Source of the DNA: Candidatus Collierbacteria bacterium GW2011_GWB1_44_6
Lineage (GTDB): Bacteria > Patescibacteriota > Microgenomatia > UBA1400 > MFAQ01
Assembly: GCA_000998025.1 (NCBI GenBank)
Contig: LCJG01000027.1
Location: 1 to 10,563 of the forward strand
Length of the DNA stretch: 10,563 bases
Reading direction: 5' to 3'
In this document: positions 4,951 to 10,563 of the stretch, piece by piece
How the letters are laid out: every line of letters starts with the position of its first letter
Position numbering within the stretch: position 1 is the first letter of the stretch
Made by a program: the position numbers and the translations under genes
The notes under the pieces: model-generated
The model's input: only the letters and a program-made list of their open reading frames with translations
Databases searched by the model: none
What the model was told of the DNA's origin: nothing

Positions 4951-6462
4951 ATGTTAACCATTGCCATTCCTTCGAAGACCGAAAAGTTTTTACAGAAGAC
5001 CATTCTCGATGTGCTGGAAAAAGCCACCGGAGATATTGAAATCCTACCCATTCTCGACGGATACGAACTTCCTAAAAACGAAATTGTTCATGATCCCAGA
5101 GTTCGATATATCCACTTGCCCGCAGTACCCTACTCACAAAAACGACAAGGTATAAACTTAGCCGTATCGCAAGCCAAAGGAGAATATGTAATGTCTCTGG
5201 ATGCCCACTGCATGATGGCTAAGGGTTTTGATACACAACTTGCCAAAGACCATAAACCCAATTGGGTTCAAATACCTCGCCGAAACAGACTTGACGCCGA
5301 TAAATGGTCCCTGCAACCCCAGAGTGACAACCGCCCCCCCATCGACTACGAATACTTCATGTTTCCTCCTATGCTCAAAGACCACTCTATACATGGATTT
5401 AAATGGGACGCTCGGACTCTATCAAGATGGGACATCCCCATTGACGACACTATCCAGTTTCAAGGATCCTGCTGGTTTATGACGAAGAAGTGGTTCAAGA
5501 AAATGGGCTTTATGCAGGTCGAAGGCTACACCGGCTGGGGTCAAGAAGCTGAAGAGATTTCTTTCACCACCTGGAAAAATGGCGGCCGGGTCGTCACTAA
5601 CAAGAACACTTGGTACGCCCATCTACACAAAGGAGTGGCTCACGGCAGGATGTACCATCTAAGCCGAGAAGAAAACCGGCGCAGTTACGCCTATTCTTAC
5701 AATAAGTGGATCGTTGAGAACAAAGAATTTTTTTGCGGTCTCATTGAAAAGTTTGCTCCACTTCCCGGCTGGCCTGCGAATTGGAAAGAACAACTCTGGC
5801 CGGTTGCACCTACCGCTATAATAGGAAGTAGTATGAAAAAACCTAACTCAACAGTTATCTATGTCACCAGTAACGTCGAAGAACTAAAGTTTGAAAATCA
5901 CATCAAGAAAGAACTTGTCAAAAATAGTCAGGGGTTACCCATCGTCTCCGTTTCTCGACGACCGATCAAGCTGGGTAAAAATATCAATGTCGGTAACGTA
6001 CCCATCAGCGAGTCCACCACTTTGAGACAAATCCTCAAAGGTCTGGAGGCAGCCAAGACCGAATGGGCCATTGTGGCCAAAGACGACTACGTCTATCCTC
6101 CGGAGTATTTTTCCTTCACCCCTCCCACCAAAGACCGTGTCTATAGCTACTCCAATGTTTGGGTACTGGGCGACAAGTACTGGAAGAAAGGTCCCTCCGA
6201 ATACGCCCAAATGGCCAACCGCAAATTTTGGATCGCACAAATTAAAAAAGCCCTGGAAGGCAAGGAAGGCTGGGAGGAAACATCATTTCCTCCGGTCTTT
6301 ACCGATCGGGGAAGTTGGACTTCGGACAACCCCGTTCTAAATTTTAAGTCCACTAGCGGTCTTCGCCGTTTCCCCTCTGTCCTCCGAAACGTTTTTCCCA
6401 AAAAATCTCTGCCTTATTGGGGAACCGCTTCCGAATTAAAAGCAAGGATGGGAATTGTCTAG
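4951..6462 (+). CDS. Two-domain glycosyltransferase: GT27-like (GalNAc-transferase-like) GT-A domain fused to a second GT-like domain
   Basis: This 503-residue cytoplasmic enzyme probably adds a sugar to a surface glycan or protein. Residues 1-285 form a GT-A fold: I-A-I-P-S-K-T at the start, and the metal-binding D-x-H motif in S-L-D-A-H-C (82-87, D84/H86). G-F-K-W follows at 149-152, then W-G-Q-E-A-E-E-I-S-F (196-205) and histidines H224/H226. This order, with DAHC and WGxE...EISF, is that of polypeptide GalNAc transferases (GT27) and their GT2 relatives; the acceptor is unknown. Residues ~300-500 are a second domain, homologous to the stand-alone protein at 7076-7744. It contains L-G-K-N-I-N-V-G (341-348), K-D-D-Y-V-Y-P-P-E-Y-F (377-387), W-T-S-D-N-P (456-461) and G-L-R-R-F (470-474). 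There is no signal peptide or membrane helix. An alternative ATG at 4944 is out of frame. It leads the glycan operon; the next gene starts 5 bases later. Confidence 0.85.
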   Translation: MLTIAIPSKTEKFLQKTILDVLEKATGDIEILPILDGYELPKNEIVHDPRVRYIHLPAVPYSQKRQGINLAVSQAKGEYVMSLDAHCMMAKGFDTQLAKDHKPNWVQIPRRNRLDADKWSLQPQSDNRPPIDYEYFMFPPMLKDHSIHGFKWDARTLSRWDIPIDDTIQFQGSCWFMTKKWFKKMGFMQVEGYTGWGQEAEEISFTTWKNGGRVVTNKNTWYAHLHKGVAHGRMYHLSREENRRSYAYSYNKWIVENKEFFCGLIEKFAPLPGWPANWKEQLWPVAPTAIIGSSMKKPNSTVIYVTSNVEELKFENHIKKELVKNSQGLPIVSVSRRPIKLGKNINVGNVPISESTTLRQILKGLEAAKTEWAIVAKDDYVYPPEYFSFTPPTKDRVYSYSNVWVLGDKYWKKGPSEYAQMANRKFWIAQIKKALEGKEGWEETSFPPVFTDRGSWTSDNPVLNFKSTSGLRRFPSVLRNVFPKKSLPYWGTASELKARMGIV

Positions 6463-6467
6463 TATTC

Positions 6468-7079
6468 ATGGATACTTTAGCCTATTTTATCAATAAGTAT
6501 GGTATTGATATCACCAAAGAATCTCCTTTTAAGCTATCTATCAGCCGAGAAACTGATATTCCTCAAATATTTAAGGAACTTGGGTTTAAGATTGGAGCCG
6601 AAATTGGCGTTTACCGAGGTGCCTATTCGGAGACATTGCTCAAAGCCATCCCGGGACTAAAACTGTCCGGTATCGATCTTTGGGAAATCTACCCAGGTTA
6701 CCGTGATTATCGCAAGACTGATATTTCTGAAGCACAAAAAGAAGCTCTTGAGAGAACCAAAGATTACGACTGCACTCTTATCAGGGGGTGGAGCAACGAA
6801 ATAGTAAAGAAGTTTGCCGACGAAAGCTTGGACTTTGTTTACATCGACGGTAACCACGCCTTTGAATATACCGTGCAGGATATCGCCTTGTGGTCCAAAA
6901 AAGTCCGCAAAGGCGGGGTTGTCTATGGACACGACTTCGAAGACTGGTCACATAACTGGCGCCGTTTTGACATGGGAGTTATCAATGCCGTTACCGGCTG
7001 GTGCCGGTCTTATCAAATCCACCCTTGGTTTATCATCGGCAAAGATAAGCACCCCGGCTGGCTTTACGTAAAGGCATGA
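6468..7079 (+). CDS. Class I SAM-dependent methyltransferase, first paralogue
   Basis: This 203-residue protein probably O-methylates a sugar of the glycan made by its neighbours. The Rossmann fold shows motif I G-A-E-I-G-V-Y-R-G (43-51), an acidic residue after strand 2 (D70 in GIDLW), L-D-F-V-Y-I-D-G-N-H (121-130), and a K-x-G-G-V-V-Y-G-H-D-F segment (148-157). The pattern is that of the Methyltransf_24 group. Two conserved flanks are shared with the paralogues at 7763 and 8396: K-Y-x-I-D near the N-terminus and P-W-F...W-x-x-V-K at the end. ATG 6468 is chosen because M-D-T-L matches the start of the second paralogue; an in-frame ATG at 6417 would lie inside the preceding gene. The stop overlaps the next start in ATGA. 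Substrate is not deducible. Confidence 0.85.
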   Translation: MDTLAYFINKYGIDITKESPFKLSISRETDIPQIFKELGFKIGAEIGVYRGAYSETLLKAIPGLKLSGIDLWEIYPGYRDYRKTDISEAQKEALERTKDYDCTLIRGWSNEIVKKFADESLDFVYIDGNHAFEYTVQDIALWSKKVRKGGVVYGHDFEDWSHNWRRFDMGVINAVTGWCRSYQIHPWFIIGKDKHPGWLYVKA

Positions 7080-7744
7080 ACGACATTACCGTCCTCTATT
7101 ATTCCGCAAGCGTCGAAAATCCTACATTTGAAAGGCACGTTCGAGAAAAACTACTGGAAAATATTGGTGGCCTTCCCCTAGTATCCGTTACCCAAGATCC
7201 ACTTCCGGGATTTGGAAAAAATATCTGTGTCGGCAAACATGACAGTTGTTATGCTAATGAATTTAGACAAATCGAAATCGGTTTAAAAGAAATCACCACC
7301 CCTTATGTTCTCACTGCAGAAGCCGACTGTCTTTACCCACCGGAATACTTTCAGTTTCGCCCACCGGAAAAAGGTCATGTCTATCGTTACGACAATGTCT
7401 GGGTCCAATATTACCTGGATGAAAAAAAAAGAAATCCTTTGTATTACTTTAAAAAATTTTCGGACTGTGCCCAAGCAGTAGACAGAGAACTGTGGCTGGA
7501 AACAATCCGCAACGGACTTTCCGGCCGAAAAGAATGGTCCACCCAGGACGACAGCACTCCCAAGAGCTTTGCAATTCGGACAGACTCGAACTATAGTTGG
7601 ACCTCGGAAAATCCGGTAGTAACTTTTAAAACCACCCTTGGTGTCAGACGATATACCCAATTAAATCGCACCGTCCCACCCCAATCCACATTGCCACTTT
7701 GGGGTCAGGCCAGGGTTCTCAGAGAAAAACTATTTAACAACTAA
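7076..7744 (+). CDS. Glycosyltransferase-like protein, stand-alone copy of the second domain of the 4951 enzyme
   Basis: This 222-residue protein matches residues ~300-500 of the two-domain enzyme along its whole length. Shared blocks are G-L-P-L-V-S-V (32-38), F-G-K-N-I-C-V-G (46-53), A-E-A-D-C-L-Y-P-P-E-Y-F (81-92), V-Y-R-Y-D-N-V-W-V (102-110), W-T-S-E-N-P-V-V (175-182) and G-V-R-R-Y (189-193). The acidic cluster before YPPEYF sits where GT-A enzymes carry their DxD metal site. D84 is conserved in both copies (D379 in the fusion), so a GT-A glycosyltransferase is the best guess, not proof. Its start overlaps the previous methyltransferase stop (ATGA), linking it to that enzyme. No signal peptide or membrane helix is present. 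Confidence 0.7.
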   Translation: MNDITVLYYSASVENPTFERHVREKLLENIGGLPLVSVTQDPLPGFGKNICVGKHDSCYANEFRQIEIGLKEITTPYVLTAEADCLYPPEYFQFRPPEKGHVYRYDNVWVQYYLDEKKRNPLYYFKKFSDCAQAVDRELWLETIRNGLSGRKEWSTQDDSTPKSFAIRTDSNYSWTSENPVVTFKTTLGVRRYTQLNRTVPPQSTLPLWGQARVLREKLFNN

Positions 7745-7750
7745 TTAGTT
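7739..7750. repeat. 12-base perfect palindrome over the stop codon of the 7076 gene
   Basis: AACTAATTAGTT is its own reverse complement and covers the TAA at 7742-7744, in the 18-base gap before the next methyltransferase. It is AT-rich and has no U-tract, so it is not a terminator. It may be chance or a protein site. Confidence 0.25.
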
Positions 7751-7762
7751 AAGAAGCATAAA

Positions 7763-8374
7763 ATGGATACTCTTAAATATATCTTGAAAAAATATAAGAT
7801 AGATTCTAGTCAAAACTCCCCCATTACCCTAGAGTGCAATCGTTTAACCGATCTCCCACTTTTATTCAATGAGTTGAAGTTTAAGAAGGGCGCCGAAATT
7901 GGAGTTCTGGGTGGTGTTTACTCAGAAATTCTCTGTCGCTCCAACCCGGACCTAAAGCTCTACTCCATCGATGCTTGGCAGTTCTATCCACTAAAGAAAA
8001 ACTTTAGACGGGCTCATCACTATCCCCCTATTTACGAAGAGGCAATAAATAGACTGGGTCAGTACCCAAACAACACCATTATAAAAAAATGGAGTATGGA
8101 CGCCTTGAAAGACATCAAAGATGGTTTTCTGGACTTTGTCTTTATTGATGCCGATCATCGATATGAAAGTGTTACAGCCGACATCGCCGGATGGAGCAAA
8201 AAAGTCAAGAAAGGTGGCATAGTATCCGGCCATGACTACAGCGTCAGGAGTGAGTATGTTCAAGTCCACGAAGCAGTCAACGCTTGGACAAAGAAATACA
8301 ATATTGAACCCTGGTTTATACTCAAGAGCCCAATTAACAGAAACGAAACTAGCTGGATGTGGGTAAAAACATAA
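7763..8374 (+). CDS. Class I SAM-dependent methyltransferase, second paralogue
   Basis: This 203-residue protein is colinear with the first paralogue. It has motif I G-A-E-I-G-V-L-G-G (43-51), Y-S-I-D-A-W (67-72), L-D-F-V-F-I-D-A-D-H (123-132), K-K-G-G-I-V-S-G-H-D-Y (149-159) and the closing P-W-F-I-L (183-187) ... W-M-W-V-K-T (198-203). The D-A-D-H in place of D-G-N-H suggests a different substrate or metal environment. The start M-D-T-L-K-Y matches the first paralogue; a weak AAGAAG 6 bases upstream of the ATG could serve as ribosome binding site. It is closer to the third paralogue than to the first, including nearly identical DNA at the 3' ends. It most likely methylates a different position or sugar of the same glycan. 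Confidence 0.85.
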   Translation: MDTLKYILKKYKIDSSQNSPITLECNRLTDLPLLFNELKFKKGAEIGVLGGVYSEILCRSNPDLKLYSIDAWQFYPLKKNFRRAHHYPPIYEEAINRLGQYPNNTIIKKWSMDALKDIKDGFLDFVFIDADHRYESVTADIAGWSKKVKKGGIVSGHDYSVRSEYVQVHEAVNAWTKKYNIEPWFILKSPINRNETSWMWVKT

Positions 8375-8380
8375 AACTAT
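8353..8380 (+). repeat. 28-base direct repeat, copy 1 (3' end of the second methyltransferase)
   Basis: This matches 9013-9040 at 27 of 28 bases, differing only at 8375/9035. It covers the last codons, the stop and 6 bases beyond, and marks tandem duplication of the two genes or later exchange between them. Confidence 0.8.
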
Positions 8381-8395
8381 TGAAAATCCGATCTC

Positions 8396-9034
8396 ATGAA
8401 AAAACGAACCACGAATAAACCGACAGCCCTAGATTACTTTACCGGCAAATACAATCTCGATATCAGTCAATCTTCTCCGATATTCGTGCCTCAATTGGAT
8501 CGGATTGATCTAGCCACGCTTTATAAAGAACTAAAGTTCAATATCGGAGCCGAAATCGGGGTACTCGCCGGAATATATTCGGAGGAATTATGTAAAGCCA
8601 ATCCAAGTTTAAATCTGTTTGCCATAGATGCTTGGAAAAAATACCCAGGCTACGTAGACATTAAGGGGAAACAGGAACGTTACAATAGGATATATAATCA
8701 AGCGGTTGAGAGACTGGCTCCTTACAACTGCCATTTGGTAAAAAAATGGAGCGAAGATGCTGTTAATGATTTTGAGGATGAATCACTGGATTTTATCTTC
8801 ATCGACGGAAATCACGACTTCGAACATTGCACAAAAGACATTGAAAATTGGAGCAAAAAAGTCAGGAAGGGTGGCATAATATCCGGACATGACTTCTTTA
8901 GTTGCAGAGAAAATAATTTAATAATTCAAGTTGAAGAAGCTGTAACCGGCTGGACCAAGGAACACGCCATAAACCCATGGTTTGTTCTTACCAAAGACAC
9001 CAAAAGTCCCACCTGGATGTGGGTAAAAACATAA
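8396..9034 (+). CDS. Class I SAM-dependent methyltransferase, third paralogue
   Basis: This 212-residue member of the same family has about 9 extra basic or polar residues at the N-terminus (M-K-K-R-T-T-N-K-P). Motif I is G-A-E-I-G-V-L-A-G (51-59), then F-A-I-D-A-W (75-80), L-D-F-I-F-I-D-G-N-H (131-140), R-K-G-G-I-I-S-G-H-D-F (157-167) and P-W-F-V-L (194-198) ... W-M-W-V-K-T (207-212). It keeps the D-G-N-H of the first paralogue rather than the D-A-D-H of the second. The gap from the previous gene is 21 bases without a recognisable ribosome binding site. The 3' end shares a near-identical 28-base stretch with the second paralogue. Sugar O-methylation is the likely role; substrate unknown. Confidence 0.85.
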   Translation: MKKRTTNKPTALDYFTGKYNLDISQSSPIFVPQLDRIDLATLYKELKFNIGAEIGVLAGIYSEELCKANPSLNLFAIDAWKKYPGYVDIKGKQERYNRIYNQAVERLAPYNCHLVKKWSEDAVNDFEDESLDFIFIDGNHDFEHCTKDIENWSKKVRKGGIISGHDFFSCRENNLIIQVEEAVTGWTKEHAINPWFVLTKDTKSPTWMWVKT

Positions 9035-9040
9035 TACTAT
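9013..9040 (+). repeat. 28-base direct repeat, copy 2 (3' end of the third methyltransferase)
   Basis: This is the partner of 8353-8380, 660 bases downstream. It again covers the codons for W-M-W-V-K-T, the TAA and 6 bases beyond. Confidence 0.8.
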
Positions 9041-9048
9041 CAATAAAA

Positions 9049-9054
9049 TAAACT
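9049..9054 (+). promoter_or_regulatory. Possible -10 box before the 9061 gene
   Basis: TAAACT ends 6 bases before the ATG at 9061, the same spacing as the other putative leaderless starts. There is no -35 or extended -10 support, so this is weak. Confidence 0.25.
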
Positions 9055-9060
9055 AATCTT

Positions 9061-9552
9061 ATGAAAAGAATTGCCCGCATGGCTACTCACGTTCCCGTTC
9101 TAGTCAGAGCCTTTGACCTTTCCGAAGGTGATGTTCTGGAAGTCGGTACTGGCTATTTTTCTACCACCATATTGGACTGGCTTTGTGCTATCTCGGGCCG
9201 GAAGCTAGTCTCTTATGAAACGGATCCCAAGTGGTTCGAAAGAGCCAAAAGACTGCAGTCCGACTACCACGACATTATTTTTGTAGAGAACTGGGACAAA
9301 ATCCCCCTGGACAAAAAACACTGGGGCTTGGCCTTTATCGATCATTCACCTCACTTGAGACGTGCAATCGAAATTGAGAGACTGAAAGATAAGGCTGAGT
9401 ATATCGTCGCCCACGACACCGAGCCCAGATCGGAAAAAGGCTACGACTATCCCCGCATCTATCCCCTTTTTAAATATCGTTTTGATTACAAGAAAGCCGA
9501 GCCTTGGACCAGTGTACTCAGCAATTTTCACGCTTTGACAAAGTTCAAATAA
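9061..9552 (+). CDS. Short class I methyltransferase-like protein with FIDHSP and HDTE motifs
   Basis: This 163-residue protein has a Rossmann-type SAM site: V-L-E-V-G-T-G-Y-F-S-T-T (25-36, motif I), S-Y-E-T-D-P-K-W-F (51-59, the acidic residue after strand 2), A-F-I-D-H-S-P (91-97), and Y-I-V-A-H-D-T-E (114-121). The C-terminus has F-K-Y-R-F-D and P-W-T-S-V-L-S-N (148-155), which I recall as conserved in a small family near surface-glycan genes. It is not a close relative of the three methyltransferases before it. The substrate is unknown, and the short length leaves open a nonstandard role. The stop and the next start overlap by one base (TAATG, 9550-9554), so it is translated with the following glycosyltransferase. 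A possible -10 box lies 6 bases upstream of the ATG. Confidence 0.75.
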   Translation: MKRIARMATHVPVLVRAFDLSEGDVLEVGTGYFSTTILDWLCAISGRKLVSYETDPKWFERAKRLQSDYHDIIFVENWDKIPLDKKHWGLAFIDHSPHLRRAIEIERLKDKAEYIVAHDTEPRSEKGYDYPRIYPLFKYRFDYKKAEPWTSVLSNFHALTKFK

Positions 9553-10289
9553 TGAAACTATCTGTCATCATTGCCGTCTATAACAGCCACGAAGCGGTAG
9601 CCAGACAAGTTAAGTATTTTCAAGCGATGAATCTGCCGAACGATATTGAATTTATCCTGATCGACGACGGTAGTAATCCCCCACACAAAATCGAGGACTA
9701 CGAGCTAAGTAATCTTACCCTTCACCACACCCATGACAAACGTCCCTGGACTCAAGGACTAGCCCGCAACGAAGGGGTTAAGCTTGCCAAAGGTGACTAT
9801 ATTCTATGCACCGACATCGATCACATTCTTTCCGAGGAGGCTATCCTGGATAGCTACCGTTTTACCGGAGACAAAATGATCTTTCCTCGATATTTTGGCG
9901 TCCTCTTGGCAGATGGCACTCTTTCACAAGAGCCAGAGGTCTTGGCAGAATACGGGTTGGACGTCACCAGGCTCAAAACCAAACGTGGTCTCTATGCCAG
10001 TGTCCACGGCAACACCTACACCATGAAAAAATCAACCTTTGATATGCTTGGTGGGAACAGTATCAGACATTGTACCTATGGCCATCATGCCCCTAGTCGG
10101 GGAGGAGAAGATGGTGACCTAAATCACCGCTGGAATCGTTACGCAGCAAAATTAGGTATATTACCCGCCGTCGGCTCAAGGATTTACATGTTCCCCATTG
10201 GACGCTATCATATAGACGGAAATCTGAACCCAAAGGGTTTATTCCACAATTTGAGCCAAGAACAAGTCGCTCAACCAAACAAACCATGA
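9552..10289 (+). CDS. Family 2 glycosyltransferase
   Basis: This 245-residue soluble GT-A enzyme probably transfers a sugar from a nucleotide donor to a growing surface glycan. Visible motifs are V-I-I-A-V-Y-N (5-11), L-I-D-D-G-S (36-41), W-T-Q-G-L-A-R-N-E-G (66-75), the metal-binding D-I-D in C-T-D-I-D-H (86-91), an H-G-N-T-Y-T-M acceptor-site segment (152-158), and G-G-E-D-G-D-L-N-H-R-W (184-194), where the E-D supplies the likely catalytic base. The start is ATG 9552, inside the TAATG overlap with the previous gene; an in-frame ATG at 9504 would add residues that do not fit the family. The stop overlaps the next start in ATGA. No membrane helix follows the catalytic domain, so this is not a processive synthase of the HasA/BcsA type. 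Confidence 0.88.
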   Translation: MKLSVIIAVYNSHEAVARQVKYFQAMNLPNDIEFILIDDGSNPPHKIEDYELSNLTLHHTHDKRPWTQGLARNEGVKLAKGDYILCTDIDHILSEEAILDSYRFTGDKMIFPRYFGVLLADGTLSQEPEVLAEYGLDVTRLKTKRGLYASVHGNTYTMKKSTFDMLGGNSIRHCTYGHHAPSRGGEDGDLNHRWNRYAAKLGILPAVGSRIYMFPIGRYHIDGNLNPKGLFHNLSQEQVAQPNKP

Positions 10290-10563
10290 ACTACGATCTA
10301 TCAATTCTTATTCCTTCGAGGAACGAAATGTTTCTCTCTCGCACCATTGAGGACATTCTTGCCAATATCGAAGCCAATACTGAAATCATCGTCGGACTAG
10401 ACGGACTTTGGGCGGAGCCACCGATAAAAGATAATCCCAGAGTTACCATCTTTCATGTTTCCGAACCAATCGGTCAAAGAGCCATGACCAATCAACTCTG
10501 CCGGCTAAGTAACTCCAAATACATCATGAAGGTAGATGCTCATTGTGCTTTTGACAAAGGCTT
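10286..10563 (+). CDS. GT27-like glycosyltransferase, 5' part only (runs off the window)
   Basis: The first 92 codons of a GT-A enzyme are present: L-S-I-L-I-P-S-R-N-E (5-14), V-G-L-D-G (36-40), an N-P-R-V-T segment (49-53), and K-V-D-A-H-C-A-F-D-K-G-F at the window end. It is paralogous to the N-terminal half of the two-domain enzyme at 4951, sharing I-P-S, the L-D-G-containing strand, D/N-P-R-V, and the D-x-H metal motif D-A-H-C followed by K-G-F. The start overlaps the preceding stop in ATGA (10286-10289). Whether it also carries the second GT-like domain cannot be seen. The operon therefore extends beyond this window. Confidence 0.82.
   Translation, partial: MNYDLSILIPSRNEMFLSRTIEDILANIEANTEIIVGLDGLWAEPPIKDNPRVTIFHVSEPIGQRAMTNQLCRLSNSKYIMKVDAHCAFDKG

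Noticed and set aside
6417..6467. Upstream ATG at 6417 for the first methyltransferase
   Set aside because: It lies inside the preceding gene, adds residues unlike the family, and the paralogue at 7763 begins with the same M-D-T-L as the ATG at 6468.
4281..7079. TGA read as glycine (SR1/Gracilibacteria code)
   Set aside because: TGA closes the genes ending at 4284, 4931, 7079 and 10289, three of them in ATGA overlaps with a well-supported next start. Reading through would fuse unrelated proteins.
7739..7750. Terminator at the palindrome after the 7076 gene
   Set aside because: The 12-base palindrome is AT-rich, has no loop and is not followed by a U-tract, so it would not form a stable terminator hairpin.
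9504..9551. Upstream ATG at 9504 for the family 2 glycosyltransferase
   Set aside because: It would overlap the previous gene by 48 bases. The ATG at 9552 gives the usual GT2 N-terminus right before V-I-I-A-V-Y-N and forms a TAATG coupling.
4951..10563. Prophage origin of the glycosyltransferase/methyltransferase block
   Set aside because: Similar gene mixes occur in phages, but there is no capsid, terminase, portal, tail or lysis gene in the window. A cellular surface-glycan locus explains it better.

Overview
The window looks like part of a Candidate Phyla Radiation (Patescibacteria) chromosome, most likely a Microgenomates-type lineage. The basis is the mix of very small genes, a CPR-style sortase with an LPxxG-like surface protein, several minimal TatA proteins, and short surface glycosyltransferase and methyltransferase genes packed on one strand. 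Placement is by inference from family resemblance; there is no rRNA, tRNA or universal marker here. TGA is used as a real stop in several 4-base ATGA overlaps, so the TGA=Gly code of Gracilibacteria/SR1 does not apply. I see no phage structural genes, transposase, tRNA or CRISPR array. All 18 genes I support are on the plus strand and cover nearly the whole window; no gene-free gap exceeds 80 bases.

Region 1 (40-1794) is a sorting pair: an exported protein with two prealbumin-like repeats and an LPEAG signal, followed by its probable sortase, which itself ends in an LPETA motif plus a membrane helix. Region 2 (1833-3404) is a Tat translocase cluster: tatC and four different very short tatA-like genes, with a strong hairpin terminator before the last one. 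Region 3 (3484-4931) is a three-gene membrane operon: an excisionase-type HTH protein tethered by two membrane helices, a small membrane protein, and a three-helix protein whose third helix carries a Tat-like K-R-x-F-L motif and sends a C-terminal domain outside. That last protein is a plausible client of the Tat genes just upstream.

Region 4 (4951-10563, running off the end) is a glycan assembly and decoration operon. Glycosyltransferase-like and methyltransferase genes alternate: a two-domain GT with a GalNAc-transferase-like (GT27-like) catalytic half, three paralogous class I methyltransferases, a stand-alone copy of the second domain of the first GT, a shorter methyltransferase-like protein, a classical GT2, and a partial second copy of the GT27-like half. 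Start and stop codons overlap at several junctions, so the genes are probably translated together.

Read as a whole, the window is about building and decorating the cell surface: exporting proteins (Tat), anchoring them (sortase), and making O-methylated glycans. A direct functional link between the glycan operon and the export genes is inference from adjacency only. Several transcription units have a good -10 box 5-8 bases before the start codon and no Shine-Dalgarno sequence, which suggests leaderless mRNAs.
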